Source of the DNA: Eubacterium sp. CAG:252
GTDB lineage: Bacteria; Bacillota; Clostridia; Lachnospirales; Lachnospiraceae
DNA: 14,129 bases
NCBI GenBank assembly: GCA_000436535.1
Contig: FR886317.1
Span: forward strand, 1 to 14,129
Direction of reading: 5' to 3'
The stretch's first letter is position 1. Each line of letters begins with the position of its first letter. The notes under the pieces were generated by a model that worked only from the letters and a program-made list of their open reading frames with translations, was not told where the DNA came from and did no database searches. Shown here piece after piece: positions 6,985-14,129 of this stretch. The translations under genes were made by a program, and so were the position numbers.

Positions 6985-8253
6985 TTATTTACTTACTATT
7001 GATGTATTAATCTGCTTGTAGAAATCCTGTGTCTTTGCTGCTGCATTATCCAGAGTAACCTCACCATTAACTACAGCCTTTGCAAAATTCTGTGCTGGTG
7101 TCCAATAATTATTCATTCCTGATACTGTAGGCTGGATAACTGATGTCTTGTTAAATGTATCATTCTGTGCTGTTATAAGAGCATCATTCTTGATAGCATC
7201 TGTTGAAAGAAGCTCTGTATTACAAGGAATAACACCTCTTAATTCATAGTGGCTCTGCTGTGCTTCTTTACCACCAAGATACTTAGCTAATGCTACAGCT
7301 ACCTGCTGATACTTGCAGTTAGGGTTAACTGCGATTGCCTTAGAACCTGCAAATGCCTTAAGCTGCTTATCTGTTCCGCCAATCTTTAAGGTTGGAAGTG
7401 ATACTGCACCAAAGTTGTTACCAAGAATTTCCTTAACACTCTTATAATCCCATGAACCTGAGAAGTATGCACCAACAGAACCATCTCTTAAGCCTGCTAT
7501 ACCTACACCCTGAAGGTCATTTACGAAGTTAGGATTGTTAACAAATGAAACCATAGCCTGTGTTGCCTGTGTACCCTTATCACCAGAAATATCAATTCCT
7601 GCTGAATTATCTTTACCATCCTTGCCAAAATATGAGCATCCGTTAGCAAGATAGAATGTTGACATATACCAGCCCTCTGTTATATTAAATGCTACCTTGT
7701 TTTTAGAAAGCATTGTATCTAAGCTCTTAACATCACTTTCTGAGAATTTGCTCTTATCATAATACATAAACCATGTATTAGTTGTGAATGGTACACCATA
7801 AACATTACCGTCAACTGAAACTGAATCTACAATTGCACCTGAATTAGTTTTCTTAACATAATCTTCTGTCTCGCCACCAAGCTTTGCAATGGCATTAGCA
7901 TCAATAAGTGTCTGAAGCTGGTCATTTGCAAAGAAATAAACATCTCCTGAATTACTTGGATCCTGTGTTACAGTCTTACCTGCATCTGCCTCTGCACATA
8001 CGCCATAATCAAATGTAAGATCCCAGTTTGGATGCTCTGAATTAAACTTCTCACACATTGTCTGAAGCCATTTGCCATTTTCCTCTGCCTGATCCTCTGC
8101 TGGTCCCCATACTTTAATGGTAGCTGTAATCTTTTCATCTGTCTTTGAATCCTTACCTGTGCTGGCCGAATCATTTCCCGAACCGCAGCCTGTTAAAAGT
8201 GATCCACACATCGTTGTCAGCATAAGTGCTGCTGCTAATTTTTTTAATCTCAT
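6985..8253 (-). CDS. malE: Maltose/maltodextrin-binding lipoprotein MalE
   Basis: A 422-residue binding protein anchored to the outer face of the membrane. The signal peptide ends in a good lipobox, LLTGC with C23, followed by a Ser/Gly/Lys/Asp linker. Family 1 solute-binding features are clear: IKVWGPAEDQ at the start of the fold, GVPFTTNTWFMYYDKSKF, SGSWDYKSV, AGSKAIAVN and AVALAKYLGGKEAQ. These resemble maltose/maltodextrin binders, though a related oligosaccharide cannot be excluded. The ATG at 8253 follows AAGGAGG with eight bases between. That ribosome binding site is buried in the long leader hairpin at 8259-8346. malE heads the malEFG set and follows yesM by 179 bp, so it probably has its own promoter. 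Confidence 0.92.
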   Translation of the reverse strand: MRLKKLAAALMLTTMCGSLLTGCGSGNDSASTGKDSKTDEKITATIKVWGPAEDQAEENGKWLQTMCEKFNSEHPNWDLTFDYGVCAEADAGKTVTQDPSNSGDVYFFANDQLQTLIDANAIAKLGGETEDYVKKTNSGAIVDSVSVDGNVYGVPFTTNTWFMYYDKSKFSESDVKSLDTMLSKNKVAFNITEGWYMSTFYLANGCSYFGKDGKDNSAGIDISGDKGTQATQAMVSFVNNPNFVNDLQGVGIAGLRDGSVGAYFSGSWDYKSVKEILGNNFGAVSLPTLKIGGTDKQLKAFAGSKAIAVNPNCKYQQVAVALAKYLGGKEAQQSHYELRGVIPCNTELLSTDAIKNDALITAQNDTFNKTSVIQPTVSGMNNYWTPAQNFAKAVVNGEVTLDNAAAKTQDFYKQINTSIVSK

Positions 8254-8258
8254 ACAAA

Positions 8259-8346
8259 AAACCTCCTTAATAATTTAATCATCAATCATCCTTTGTTTTT
8301 CGACGTCTTTAACTTTTCTTGATGATTTAATTATATTAGGAGGTTT
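8259..8346 (-). promoter_or_regulatory. malE leader hairpin sequestering the ribosome binding site
   Basis: In the - strand mRNA, the 5' arm (8346 to 8319, beginning AAACCUCCU) pairs with the 3' arm (8285 to 8259, ending AGGAGGUUU). There are 9 pairs, then one or two unpaired positions, 6 pairs, one mismatch and 9 pairs. The loop is 33 nt (8286-8318). The outer 9-pair block contains the whole malE Shine-Dalgarno sequence. Six U follow the last G of the stem, three of them paired, so the same fold could also act as a terminator. A repeated GAUGAUU beside the loop allows slipped pairing. A weak promoter, TTTACA (8400-8395) with TATCTA 18 bp away, would start transcription just upstream and include the whole hairpin. 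The regulating signal is unknown. Confidence 0.7.
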
Positions 8347-8353
8347 ATAAAAT

Positions 8354-8372
8354 TAAAATATAAAGTATTTTA
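8354..8372. promoter_or_regulatory. AT-rich inverted repeat upstream of malE leader hairpin
   Basis: TAAAATA (8354-8360) and TATTTTA (8366-8372) form a perfect 7-bp inverted repeat with a 5-bp spacer, near the candidate malE promoter. It could be an operator. The AT-rich sequence makes chance plausible. Confidence 0.3.
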
Positions 8373-8393
8373 GATATATGTTGTTTTTTTATG

Positions 8394-8424
8394 ATGTAAA
8401 TATAAAAAACATAAAAATTTACAT
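8394..8424. promoter_or_regulatory. Inverted repeat just behind yesM
   Basis: ATGTAAAT (8394-8401) and ATTTACAT (8417-8424) are perfect 8-bp inverted copies separated by 15 bp, starting 8 bases after the yesM stop. It could be a weak terminator for yesM or a binding site upstream of malE; its inner half overlaps the candidate TTTACA -35 box. No other support. Confidence 0.35.
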
Positions 8425-8432
8425 AATGAATA

Positions 8433-10226
8433 TTATTCCATCAGTCTTATTGGGAATTTAATCATGATTGTTGTACCTGCACCAACTATGCTTTTAACCT
8501 CAAGATGATATTCTTCCCCATAAAACAGTCTTATTCTGTCATTGACATTACGTGCGCCATAGCCCTTAGACTCTGCTGTAAGAAAGCTTTCACACATATT
8601 TTCATCCATTCCCACACCATTATCTGCTACAGACAGACAGACGATATCTATGTTTTCATTAGCTTTATTTACATATGGGCAACGGCTTCCCTTAATAGTT
8701 ATCACCCCACGCCTGTCAGTCAGAAGGTCTATTCCATGGTCAATTGCATTCTCCACAAGCGGCTGGAGTATAAGATTAAGCGACTCAACCTTAAGAATAT
8801 CGCTGCTTATATCAATATCAACATCAAATGAATTATCGTGCATAACCTGCTGAATCTCTATATAGGACCTTACATTACTTACTTCCTGCTCAAGCATAAG
8901 TGTATTCTTACCCTTGTTAAGTGAAGTTCTGTAATAATTAGATAATTCAAGAGTAATCCTGCTTATATCATCCTGCTCATATTCAATAGCCTTCCAGTTA
9001 ATAAGTGACAGCGAATTATATAGAAAATGTGGATTAATCTGTGCCCTTAACGCCTTCATCTCAGATTCCTTCTGGCTTATTCGGCCTTCATACACCTGCG
9101 TTATAAGGTTCTTCGTCTGTGTTGTCATCTCATTAAAGCCCTGAATCAGCTCTCCAATTTCATCCTTATCCTCTGTCTTTATGACTGCATTGAAATCTCC
9201 CTGCTCAACCTTAGCCATGCTCGCCTGCAGCTTTCTTATTCTTTTTGTGATAAATCCAGATGTAGCTGTAATAGACGCTGCCAGTCCAAGCAATGCAACC
9301 ACAACTGCTACTATTATCATGGCAGCTATCGAGCTTGTCGAATTAAACATCATTTTCCTTGGCTCATATATATAGGTTGTCCAGCCTGTAACCGGTGATT
9401 CCTTTCTTACAAGTGCATAGCCTCCTGCATTGCTGCATATACTTCCATCCCAGCGGACTTCACCCAGCATTTTTTCTAAAGTCAGCTTTTCTGCTTGTTT
9501 TTCCATACCGCTATTGTCCGAATAATTCAAAACATATCTGCTATCATCACCAATATTATTAAACTCCCCAATTACTTCACCTGCTCTGTCAACCACAATT
9601 ATTCCACATCCGGGTTCAAGTCCCTGTGTATAGGAGGACATAACACTATCATAATCGACATCTATATACATAACACCTGTAATTCCCATATGTTCAAGTG
9701 TTGACATTTTTCTTGCAGATATAAGCTTTTTGTTATCCTTATCTACATACCAATTAATAGCTGTAGAGTCTGATGCCATATCGAAAAAGGGTTCATTCTC
9801 AATTTCCTCAATAGGTGCAATCGTAGTATCATGCTTTATTCCGTTATCAATATATACTGTAACCTTATTTATATCATTATGAAAATATCTAAGTGAAGAC
9901 AGCATAGGATCAAAGGTTGTAACAATCTGGCTGTACATTTCATATGTGCTGCTGTAATCATAGGCAAGCACACTTGAAACTGTCTCATTAAAGGTTATAT
10001 AGTTAGAAAGATTATTATATACCTCAATCTGACCGTCCACAGTAGCAACAGACTGCTCTAATGAACCCTGCATGCTCTTTAAATCCCTGTCCATAAGAAT
10101 TGAACGCATCTGTCCAAACGCAAATGCAAAAAGGACAAACAATGGAATAAGACCAGTAACTATATAGATACTGGCAAGCTTATTCTGTAATTTTATATTG
10201 TTAATTCTCTGTCTTATCCATCTCAA
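8433..10226 (-). CDS. YesM-type sensor histidine kinase
   Basis: A membrane sensor kinase of about 597 residues. Numbered from the upstream GTG at 10244: a membrane segment at 24-46; an extracellular sensor region of about 260 residues (Cache-like in this family); a second membrane segment at 306-331; HAMP at about 332-382; the His-kinase block AQINPHFLYNSL with phospho-acceptor H406; and an ATPase domain with N-box LVENAIDHG (N499), DNGVGMDE and GYGARN. It should phosphorylate the YesN-like regulator encoded just upstream. For the start, GTG at 10244 has no ribosome binding site, whereas TTG at 10226 has GAGG ten bases before it, so I chose the TTG. The gap behind yesN is short (16 bp to the GTG, 34 bp to the TTG), so the pair is one transcript. 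The signal is probably sugar-related by context. Confidence 0.9.
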   Translation of the reverse strand: MRWIRQRINNIKLQNKLASIYIVTGLIPLFVLFAFAFGQMRSILMDRDLKSMQGSLEQSVATVDGQIEVYNNLSNYITFNETVSSVLAYDYSSTYEMYSQIVTTFDPMLSSLRYFHNDINKVTVYIDNGIKHDTTIAPIEEIENEPFFDMASDSTAINWYVDKDNKKLISARKMSTLEHMGITGVMYIDVDYDSVMSSYTQGLEPGCGIIVVDRAGEVIGEFNNIGDDSRYVLNYSDNSGMEKQAEKLTLEKMLGEVRWDGSICSNAGGYALVRKESPVTGWTTYIYEPRKMMFNSTSSIAAMIIVAVVVALLGLAASITATSGFITKRIRKLQASMAKVEQGDFNAVIKTEDKDEIGELIQGFNEMTTQTKNLITQVYEGRISQKESEMKALRAQINPHFLYNSLSLINWKAIEYEQDDISRITLELSNYYRTSLNKGKNTLMLEQEVSNVRSYIEIQQVMHDNSFDVDIDISSDILKVESLNLILQPLVENAIDHGIDLLTDRRGVITIKGSRCPYVNKANENIDIVCLSVADNGVGMDENMCESFLTAESKGYGARNVNDRIRLFYGEEYHLEVKSIVGAGTTIMIKFPIRLME

Positions 10227-10260
10227 GCAAACTGTACCTCGCACGTTTAATTACTAATTA

Positions 10261-11811
10261 TTATTCTGCATTTTCCCTGAACTTCTGTGGACTTACGCCA
10301 CAATACTCCCTGAAGCTCTGACAGAAATATGACACATTAGGATATCCCACCTTCTCACTAATACATACTATCTTCATATTAGTCTCCTCAAGCATCTGCC
10401 TTGCCTTCTCCATCCTGTACTGCTTAATATACTTGCTGAGGTTCTGCCCCGTTTCTTTCTTGAATAGCGAACTAAGATAGCTAGGTGCAAGATAAACCAT
10501 ATCTGCAAGCTGCTGTGCACTTATTTCTTCTCCAAAATGTCCATGAATATAATCCTTAACCATCTCTATCTCTCTGTGTGATGAAACAGGATCACTTCCA
10601 AATGACTTTTCCAGCAAATCAATATTCTTATTAACAATATCCATAATACACGAAAAATCCTCAGATGTATACAATCTGTCTATCTCCCGGCTGAATTCAT
10701 CCTGATTCGCCCCCGGTATATTATCATAAAAATCCTTCAACAGATTGGAAAATACAAATTTAATATATATATGCGAAAAATTAGACTGTCCTCTGTACTT
10801 CTTACACAATGCCTCAAAATGAATTCTTAAAAAAGTAACATCCTTCATCTTAATATCCTGTTTCATCTGCTTCATAAGTGCATCATCATCAATCTGTACT
10901 AACACAGGTGTCTGTTCATTCACATAATTAGAATATATATATCTGTCCATCTGATAAAACTTGTTGTTCATAAGTGCTTCCAATTCATCCATAACACCTG
11001 AAAGCTTATGATAATCACTAAACACATCAGACACAGCCGCATACATAAACTGGCTGCTCTCTTCATATATATAGTTGTGCAGACTGCTAAGAAAACGCTC
11101 AATTCTATAATTAGTATCTGCTTTAGCCGCTTCTTCCTCTGACGTTTTCAGTAATATAACCGACTGCTGCGGATTAAGGTTAAGATACAGGCTTTCCCAC
11201 TCCTCTTTAATAATCTGTACCGCCTTATCAAAATCAAACTCGTACTTTCCAAAGAAATCCGAGTTAAATTCGATAAGCACAAGCCTGTTAAAACCATTGA
11301 GAAATTCTGTATTCTTGACAATTCCATTTGCTGCACTTCCGTTGATAAGTGAATACAGGTAAAACTGTCTTAAGCTGTTAGCCTGCTTATTATAATCTTC
11401 ATTTTTCCTTAATTCCTCATCAAGCTCACTTATAACCTTTAGCATCGTATTCTTAAACTCATCCGGTGCTACCGGCTTTAGTATATAATCCTCGACACCA
11501 AGCTTTACAGCAAGCTTTGCATATTCGAACTCATTATATCCTGAAAATATTATTGTTTTAAACTTGACACCGCCATCTTTTACATTTCTTATAAGTTCTA
11601 TTCCATCCATAAAAGGCATCTTGACATCCGTTAAAAGAATGTCAACATGCCCTTCACCCTTATTATCATCAGACATAAGGTAATCATAAGCTTCTTTTCC
11701 ATTCTCAGCCTCTATAACACCAAGATTGATGCCCATACGCTTAAGCAGAAGCTTTATTCCGTTTCTTTCTATCTTTTCATCATCTACAATTAATATATTA
11801 TACATATTCAT
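10261..11811 (-). CDS. YesN-type AraC-family response regulator
   Basis: A 516-residue cytoplasmic regulator. The N-terminal receiver domain (about 1-130) has the acidic pair D10-D11 in LIVDDE, phospho-acceptor D62 in LLTDVKMPFMDG, Ser in IIFSGYNE and Lys in YILKPV. A long middle region of about 280 residues has no motif I can name. The last ~100 residues are an AraC-type double helix-turn-helix, seen in ISAQQLADMVYLAPSYLSSLFKKETG and VGYPNVSYFCQSFREYCGVSP. The family binds DNA to activate sugar-uptake operons; here the likely targets are malE and perhaps glgP. The start may be the ATG at 11811 (four bases after GGAGG) or the one at 11805 (ten bases after), which begins MYNILIVDDE as many relatives do. 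It lies 97 bp behind glgP and has its own promoter candidate. Confidence 0.92.
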   Translation of the reverse strand: MNMYNILIVDDEKIERNGIKLLLKRMGINLGVIEAENGKEAYDYLMSDDNKGEGHVDILLTDVKMPFMDGIELIRNVKDGGVKFKTIIFSGYNEFEYAKLAVKLGVEDYILKPVAPDEFKNTMLKVISELDEELRKNEDYNKQANSLRQFYLYSLINGSAANGIVKNTEFLNGFNRLVLIEFNSDFFGKYEFDFDKAVQIIKEEWESLYLNLNPQQSVILLKTSEEEAAKADTNYRIERFLSSLHNYIYEESSQFMYAAVSDVFSDYHKLSGVMDELEALMNNKFYQMDRYIYSNYVNEQTPVLVQIDDDALMKQMKQDIKMKDVTFLRIHFEALCKKYRGQSNFSHIYIKFVFSNLLKDFYDNIPGANQDEFSREIDRLYTSEDFSCIMDIVNKNIDLLEKSFGSDPVSSHREIEMVKDYIHGHFGEEISAQQLADMVYLAPSYLSSLFKKETGQNLSKYIKQYRMEKARQMLEETNMKIVCISEKVGYPNVSYFCQSFREYCGVSPQKFRENAE

Positions 11812-11833
11812 CCTGCCTCCCCATCATTATATT

Positions 11834-11862
11834 ATTATAATCTTTTATATTCCGGTAGGCAA
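11834..11862 (-). promoter_or_regulatory. Candidate sigma-A promoter for the yesN-yesM pair
   Basis: On the - strand, TTGCCT (11862-11857) is followed after exactly 17 bp by TATAAT (11839-11834). Transcription would begin near 11827, leaving a short leader before GGGAGG and the yesN start. A weak 6-bp stem (ATCATT/AATGAT) lies just upstream, but there is no convincing terminator behind glgP, so read-through from glgP is also likely. Confidence 0.6.
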
Positions 11863-11908
11863 ATCATTTTATAATAATGATGAGAAGAAATGATGAAAAG
11901 TTATTTTA

Positions 11909-14129
11909 TTACAGCTTGAATATATCCCTGTTGTATTCTGCTATTGTCCTGTCTGATGAGAAGAAACCGGCATTGGCAATATTTATAAGCTGTTTCCTGC
12001 CCCATGCCATGTGGTCTTCATAATCTGCTAACGCCTGTTCCTTAACATTGATATAAGCCTTTAAATCAAGTAATGCCATAAACCAGTCTTTACCTACTAT
12101 TTCTTTATACAGACGATTAAGCTCTTCTTTGTCACCAGCAGCAAGCATTGTATCTGATATAATAAAATCAACACATTGTTTAATAACTGGATCCTCCTCA
12201 TACAGCTCTTTAGCACAATAATCACTATTAGCATAATGTGCTATGACCTCATCACTTGAAGCACCAAAGGTATATATGTTATCCTTTCCTACAAGCTCAG
12301 CTATTTCAACATTAGCTCCATCCATTGTTCCAAGTGTCACAGCTCCATTCAGCATAAACTTCATATTTCCGGTTCCGCTTGCTTCCTTAGATGCAAGTGA
12401 TATCTGCTCAGATATATCACAGGCAGGAATGAGCTTTTCTGCAAGTGTCACATTATAATTCTCTACCATTACAACATTAAGATACTTATTAACATCTTCA
12501 TCCTCCCTGATAACCTTTGAAAGTGTCAGTATAAGATGAATTATATCTTTAGCGATTGTATATGCAGGTGCAGCCTTTGCCCCAAATATAACTGTTACAG
12601 GTGTTTTAGGAATATTTCCGTTTTTAATGTCAAAATATTTATATATTATATACAGCGCATTCATCTGCTGTCTTTTATATTCGTGAAGTCTCTTGACCTG
12701 TATATCATATATCGAATTATCATTAATAACAATTTCCTGCTTATCATAAAGATATTTTGCAAGTGCAGTCTTATTGTGCTGCTTAATATCTGACAAATGT
12801 TCTATTACCGATGTATCCTCTGCATATGACATAAGTGCTTTCAGCTCATTTGCATCATGCTTATACCCATCACCTATTAGCTGTGTTATATAATCTGCAA
12901 GCTCATGGTTACAGTGGATAAGCCATCTTCTGAATGTTATACCGTTAGTTTTATTATTGAATTTTTCAGGATAAAGCTTATAGAAATTATTAAGCTCTGT
13001 ATTCTTTAAAATCTGTGTATGCAGCTTTGCAACTCCATTGACACTCATGCCATAATGAATATCAATATGTGCCATATGAACAAGCCCTCTGCTGTCATCA
13101 TCACGTTCTTCAATAATATATACTGAACTATCATCATAGCGTTCACGCACTCTTTTATCCAGTTCCCTTATTACAGGCATAAGCTGTGGAACACATTTTT
13201 CAAGATATCTTACCGGCCACTTTTCAAGTGCCTCTGCAAGAATAGTATGATTAGTATATGCGCAGGAAGCAGATACTATCTTTATAGCCTCATCCATTGA
13301 TATAGCTGTTCCATCAATATCTCCATTCTCTGTAAGAAGTCTTATAAGCTCTGGTATGATCATAGTTGGATGTGTATCATTAATCTGAATAACAGCAAGC
13401 TCTGGAAGATTTCTATAAGACTTTCTTTCTCCATCTGTTAAGGCTGCATTAAGCTGCTCACACTTTGCACGGCACTCATCTAATATAAGCCTTGCTCCAT
13501 TGCTTACCATGAAATACTGCTGGTAAATTCTTAGCATTCTTCCTTTCTCATCACTATCATCCGGGTAAAGAAATAATGTAAGATTTTCCTTTATATCATC
13601 TTTATCAAAATCAATTCCTGACTTATTTACAATAGCTTCATTTACTGTAGCAATATCAAATAAATGTAATTTATTAGTTGTCTTTTCACCATAGACATTA
13701 ATATCATACATTCTTGAAGTAACACTAAAATCTGCAAAATCTATCTTATATGATACATCCGTTGGAATGAGCCAGCTATCCTTTCCTATCCAGTAATCTG
13801 GTACTTCCTTCTGTCTGCCATTCTCAAACACCTGCCTGAACAGTCCAAGATGATAGTTAAGTCCAACACCATCGCCATTAAGTCCAAGATTGGCTATTGA
13901 ATCAAGGAAACATGCTGCAAGTCTTCCAAGTCCACCATTACCAAGTGAAGCCTCACTTTCAATCTCTTCAATCTGCGCAAGCTCCTTTCCTGCTGCCTCA
14001 AGCTCAGCCCTGACCTCATCATACACTCCAAGGTTAATTAAATTGTTTGACATCAGCTTTCCTATAAGAAATTCTGCTGATATATAATATAATTTCTTTC
14101 CAAGCTTTGACTGTAAATACTTATCCTCT
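11909..14129 (-). CDS. glgP: Glycogen/maltodextrin phosphorylase, N-terminus outside window
   Basis: A GT35-family phosphorylase that splits alpha-1,4-glucans with phosphate to give glucose 1-phosphate. The frame is open past the window edge: the ATG at 14053 is internal, because upstream codons continue the family sequence as LYYISAEFLIGKLMSNNLINLG. About 739 residues are visible, so only a short N-terminal part is missing from a usual ~750-800. Conserved blocks are ASLGNGGLGRLAACFLDS, QINDTHPTMIIPELIR, TNHTILAEALEKW, NGITFRRWL, RLHEYKRQ and the pyridoxal-phosphate site EASGTGNMKFMLNG with its lysine about residue 565 after that ATG. No frameshift is seen. It is first in the - strand series and fits intracellular breakdown of imported maltodextrin or stored glycogen. 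Confidence 0.95.
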   Translation of the reverse strand, partial: EDKYLQSKLGKKLYYISAEFLIGKLMSNNLINLGVYDEVRAELEAAGKELAQIEEIESEASLGNGGLGRLAACFLDSIANLGLNGDGVGLNYHLGLFRQVFENGRQKEVPDYWIGKDSWLIPTDVSYKIDFADFSVTSRMYDINVYGEKTTNKLHLFDIATVNEAIVNKSGIDFDKDDIKENLTLFLYPDDSDEKGRMLRIYQQYFMVSNGARLILDECRAKCEQLNAALTDGERKSYRNLPELAVIQINDTHPTMIIPELIRLLTENGDIDGTAISMDEAIKIVSASCAYTNHTILAEALEKWPVRYLEKCVPQLMPVIRELDKRVRERYDDSSVYIIEERDDDSRGLVHMAHIDIHYGMSVNGVAKLHTQILKNTELNNFYKLYPEKFNNKTNGITFRRWLIHCNHELADYITQLIGDGYKHDANELKALMSYAEDTSVIEHLSDIKQHNKTALAKYLYDKQEIVINDNSIYDIQVKRLHEYKRQQMNALYIIYKYFDIKNGNIPKTPVTVIFGAKAAPAYTIAKDIIHLILTLSKVIREDEDVNKYLNVVMVENYNVTLAEKLIPACDISEQISLASKEASGTGNMKFMLNGAVTLGTMDGANVEIAELVGKDNIYTFGASSDEVIAHYANSDYCAKELYEEDPVIKQCVDFIISDTMLAAGDKEELNRLYKEIVGKDWFMALLDLKAYINVKEQALADYEDHMAWGRKQLINIANAGFFSSDRTIAEYNRDIFKL

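Noticed and set aside
8301..8306. GACGTC-containing palindrome in the malE leader loop as a regulator site
   Set aside because: Only the central six bases are symmetric, the flanks do not match, and no known operator consensus fits.
8505..8831. 108-codon + strand frame inside the kinase gene
   Set aside because: It lies opposite the conserved kinase ATPase domain, and the residues look like read-through of the antisense strand.
12536..12793. 85-codon Cys/Ile-rich frame on the + strand inside glgP
   Set aside because: It is a mirror of the conserved glgP frame, with biased composition and no ribosome binding site.
1..14129. CRISPR arrays, tRNA/rRNA genes, complete insertion sequences, integrases
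   Set aside because: No spaced repeats, cloverleaf-like segments or transposase motifs were seen on either strand; only gene remnants hint at past rearrangement.

Overview
The window looks like chromosomal DNA of a low-GC Clostridia species, most likely in the Lachnospiraceae. The basis is the AT-rich codon use, strong AGGAGG-type ribosome binding sites, a YesM/YesN two-component pair beside a MalEFG importer that lacks its own ATPase, and a remnant of the PD-(D/E)XK (DUF1703-like) nuclease family common in these genomes. This is inferred from gene content; no species can be named.

Left part (1-2640). A fragment of an unrecognised reading frame enters from the left on the + strand. Near 287 it runs into the cut-off N-terminal part of a PIN/PhoH-like gene on the - strand, which also carries a one-base frameshift. 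Upstream of that, on the same strand, is an HD-domain phosphohydrolase gene with a TTG start. A 309-bp divergent intergenic region follows, then uppP (undecaprenyl-diphosphatase) on the + strand, with a one-base frameshift near its start. A strong bidirectional terminator separates this part from the rest.

Right part (2688-14129). Seven genes all read on the - strand, in the order glgP (partial at the window edge), yesN-like regulator, yesM-like kinase, malE, malF, malG and a second, LplA/YtcQ-type solute-binding lipoprotein. A 64-codon remnant of a PD-(D/E)XK nuclease lies directly behind the last gene, followed by the terminator. The set reads as a maltodextrin unit: MalE binds the sugar, MalF and MalG import it using an ATPase encoded elsewhere, and GlgP phosphorolyses alpha-1,4-glucan. 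The YesM/YesN pair is placed to sense an extracellular signal and control transcription.

The most striking signal outside the genes is a long imperfect hairpin in the malE leader (8259-8346). It pairs an upstream anti-Shine-Dalgarno sequence with the malE ribosome binding site and is followed by a run of U. This suggests that malE expression is controlled at the RNA level. A separate 10-bp hairpin lies between malE and malF. No CRISPR array, tRNA, rRNA or complete mobile element was seen.
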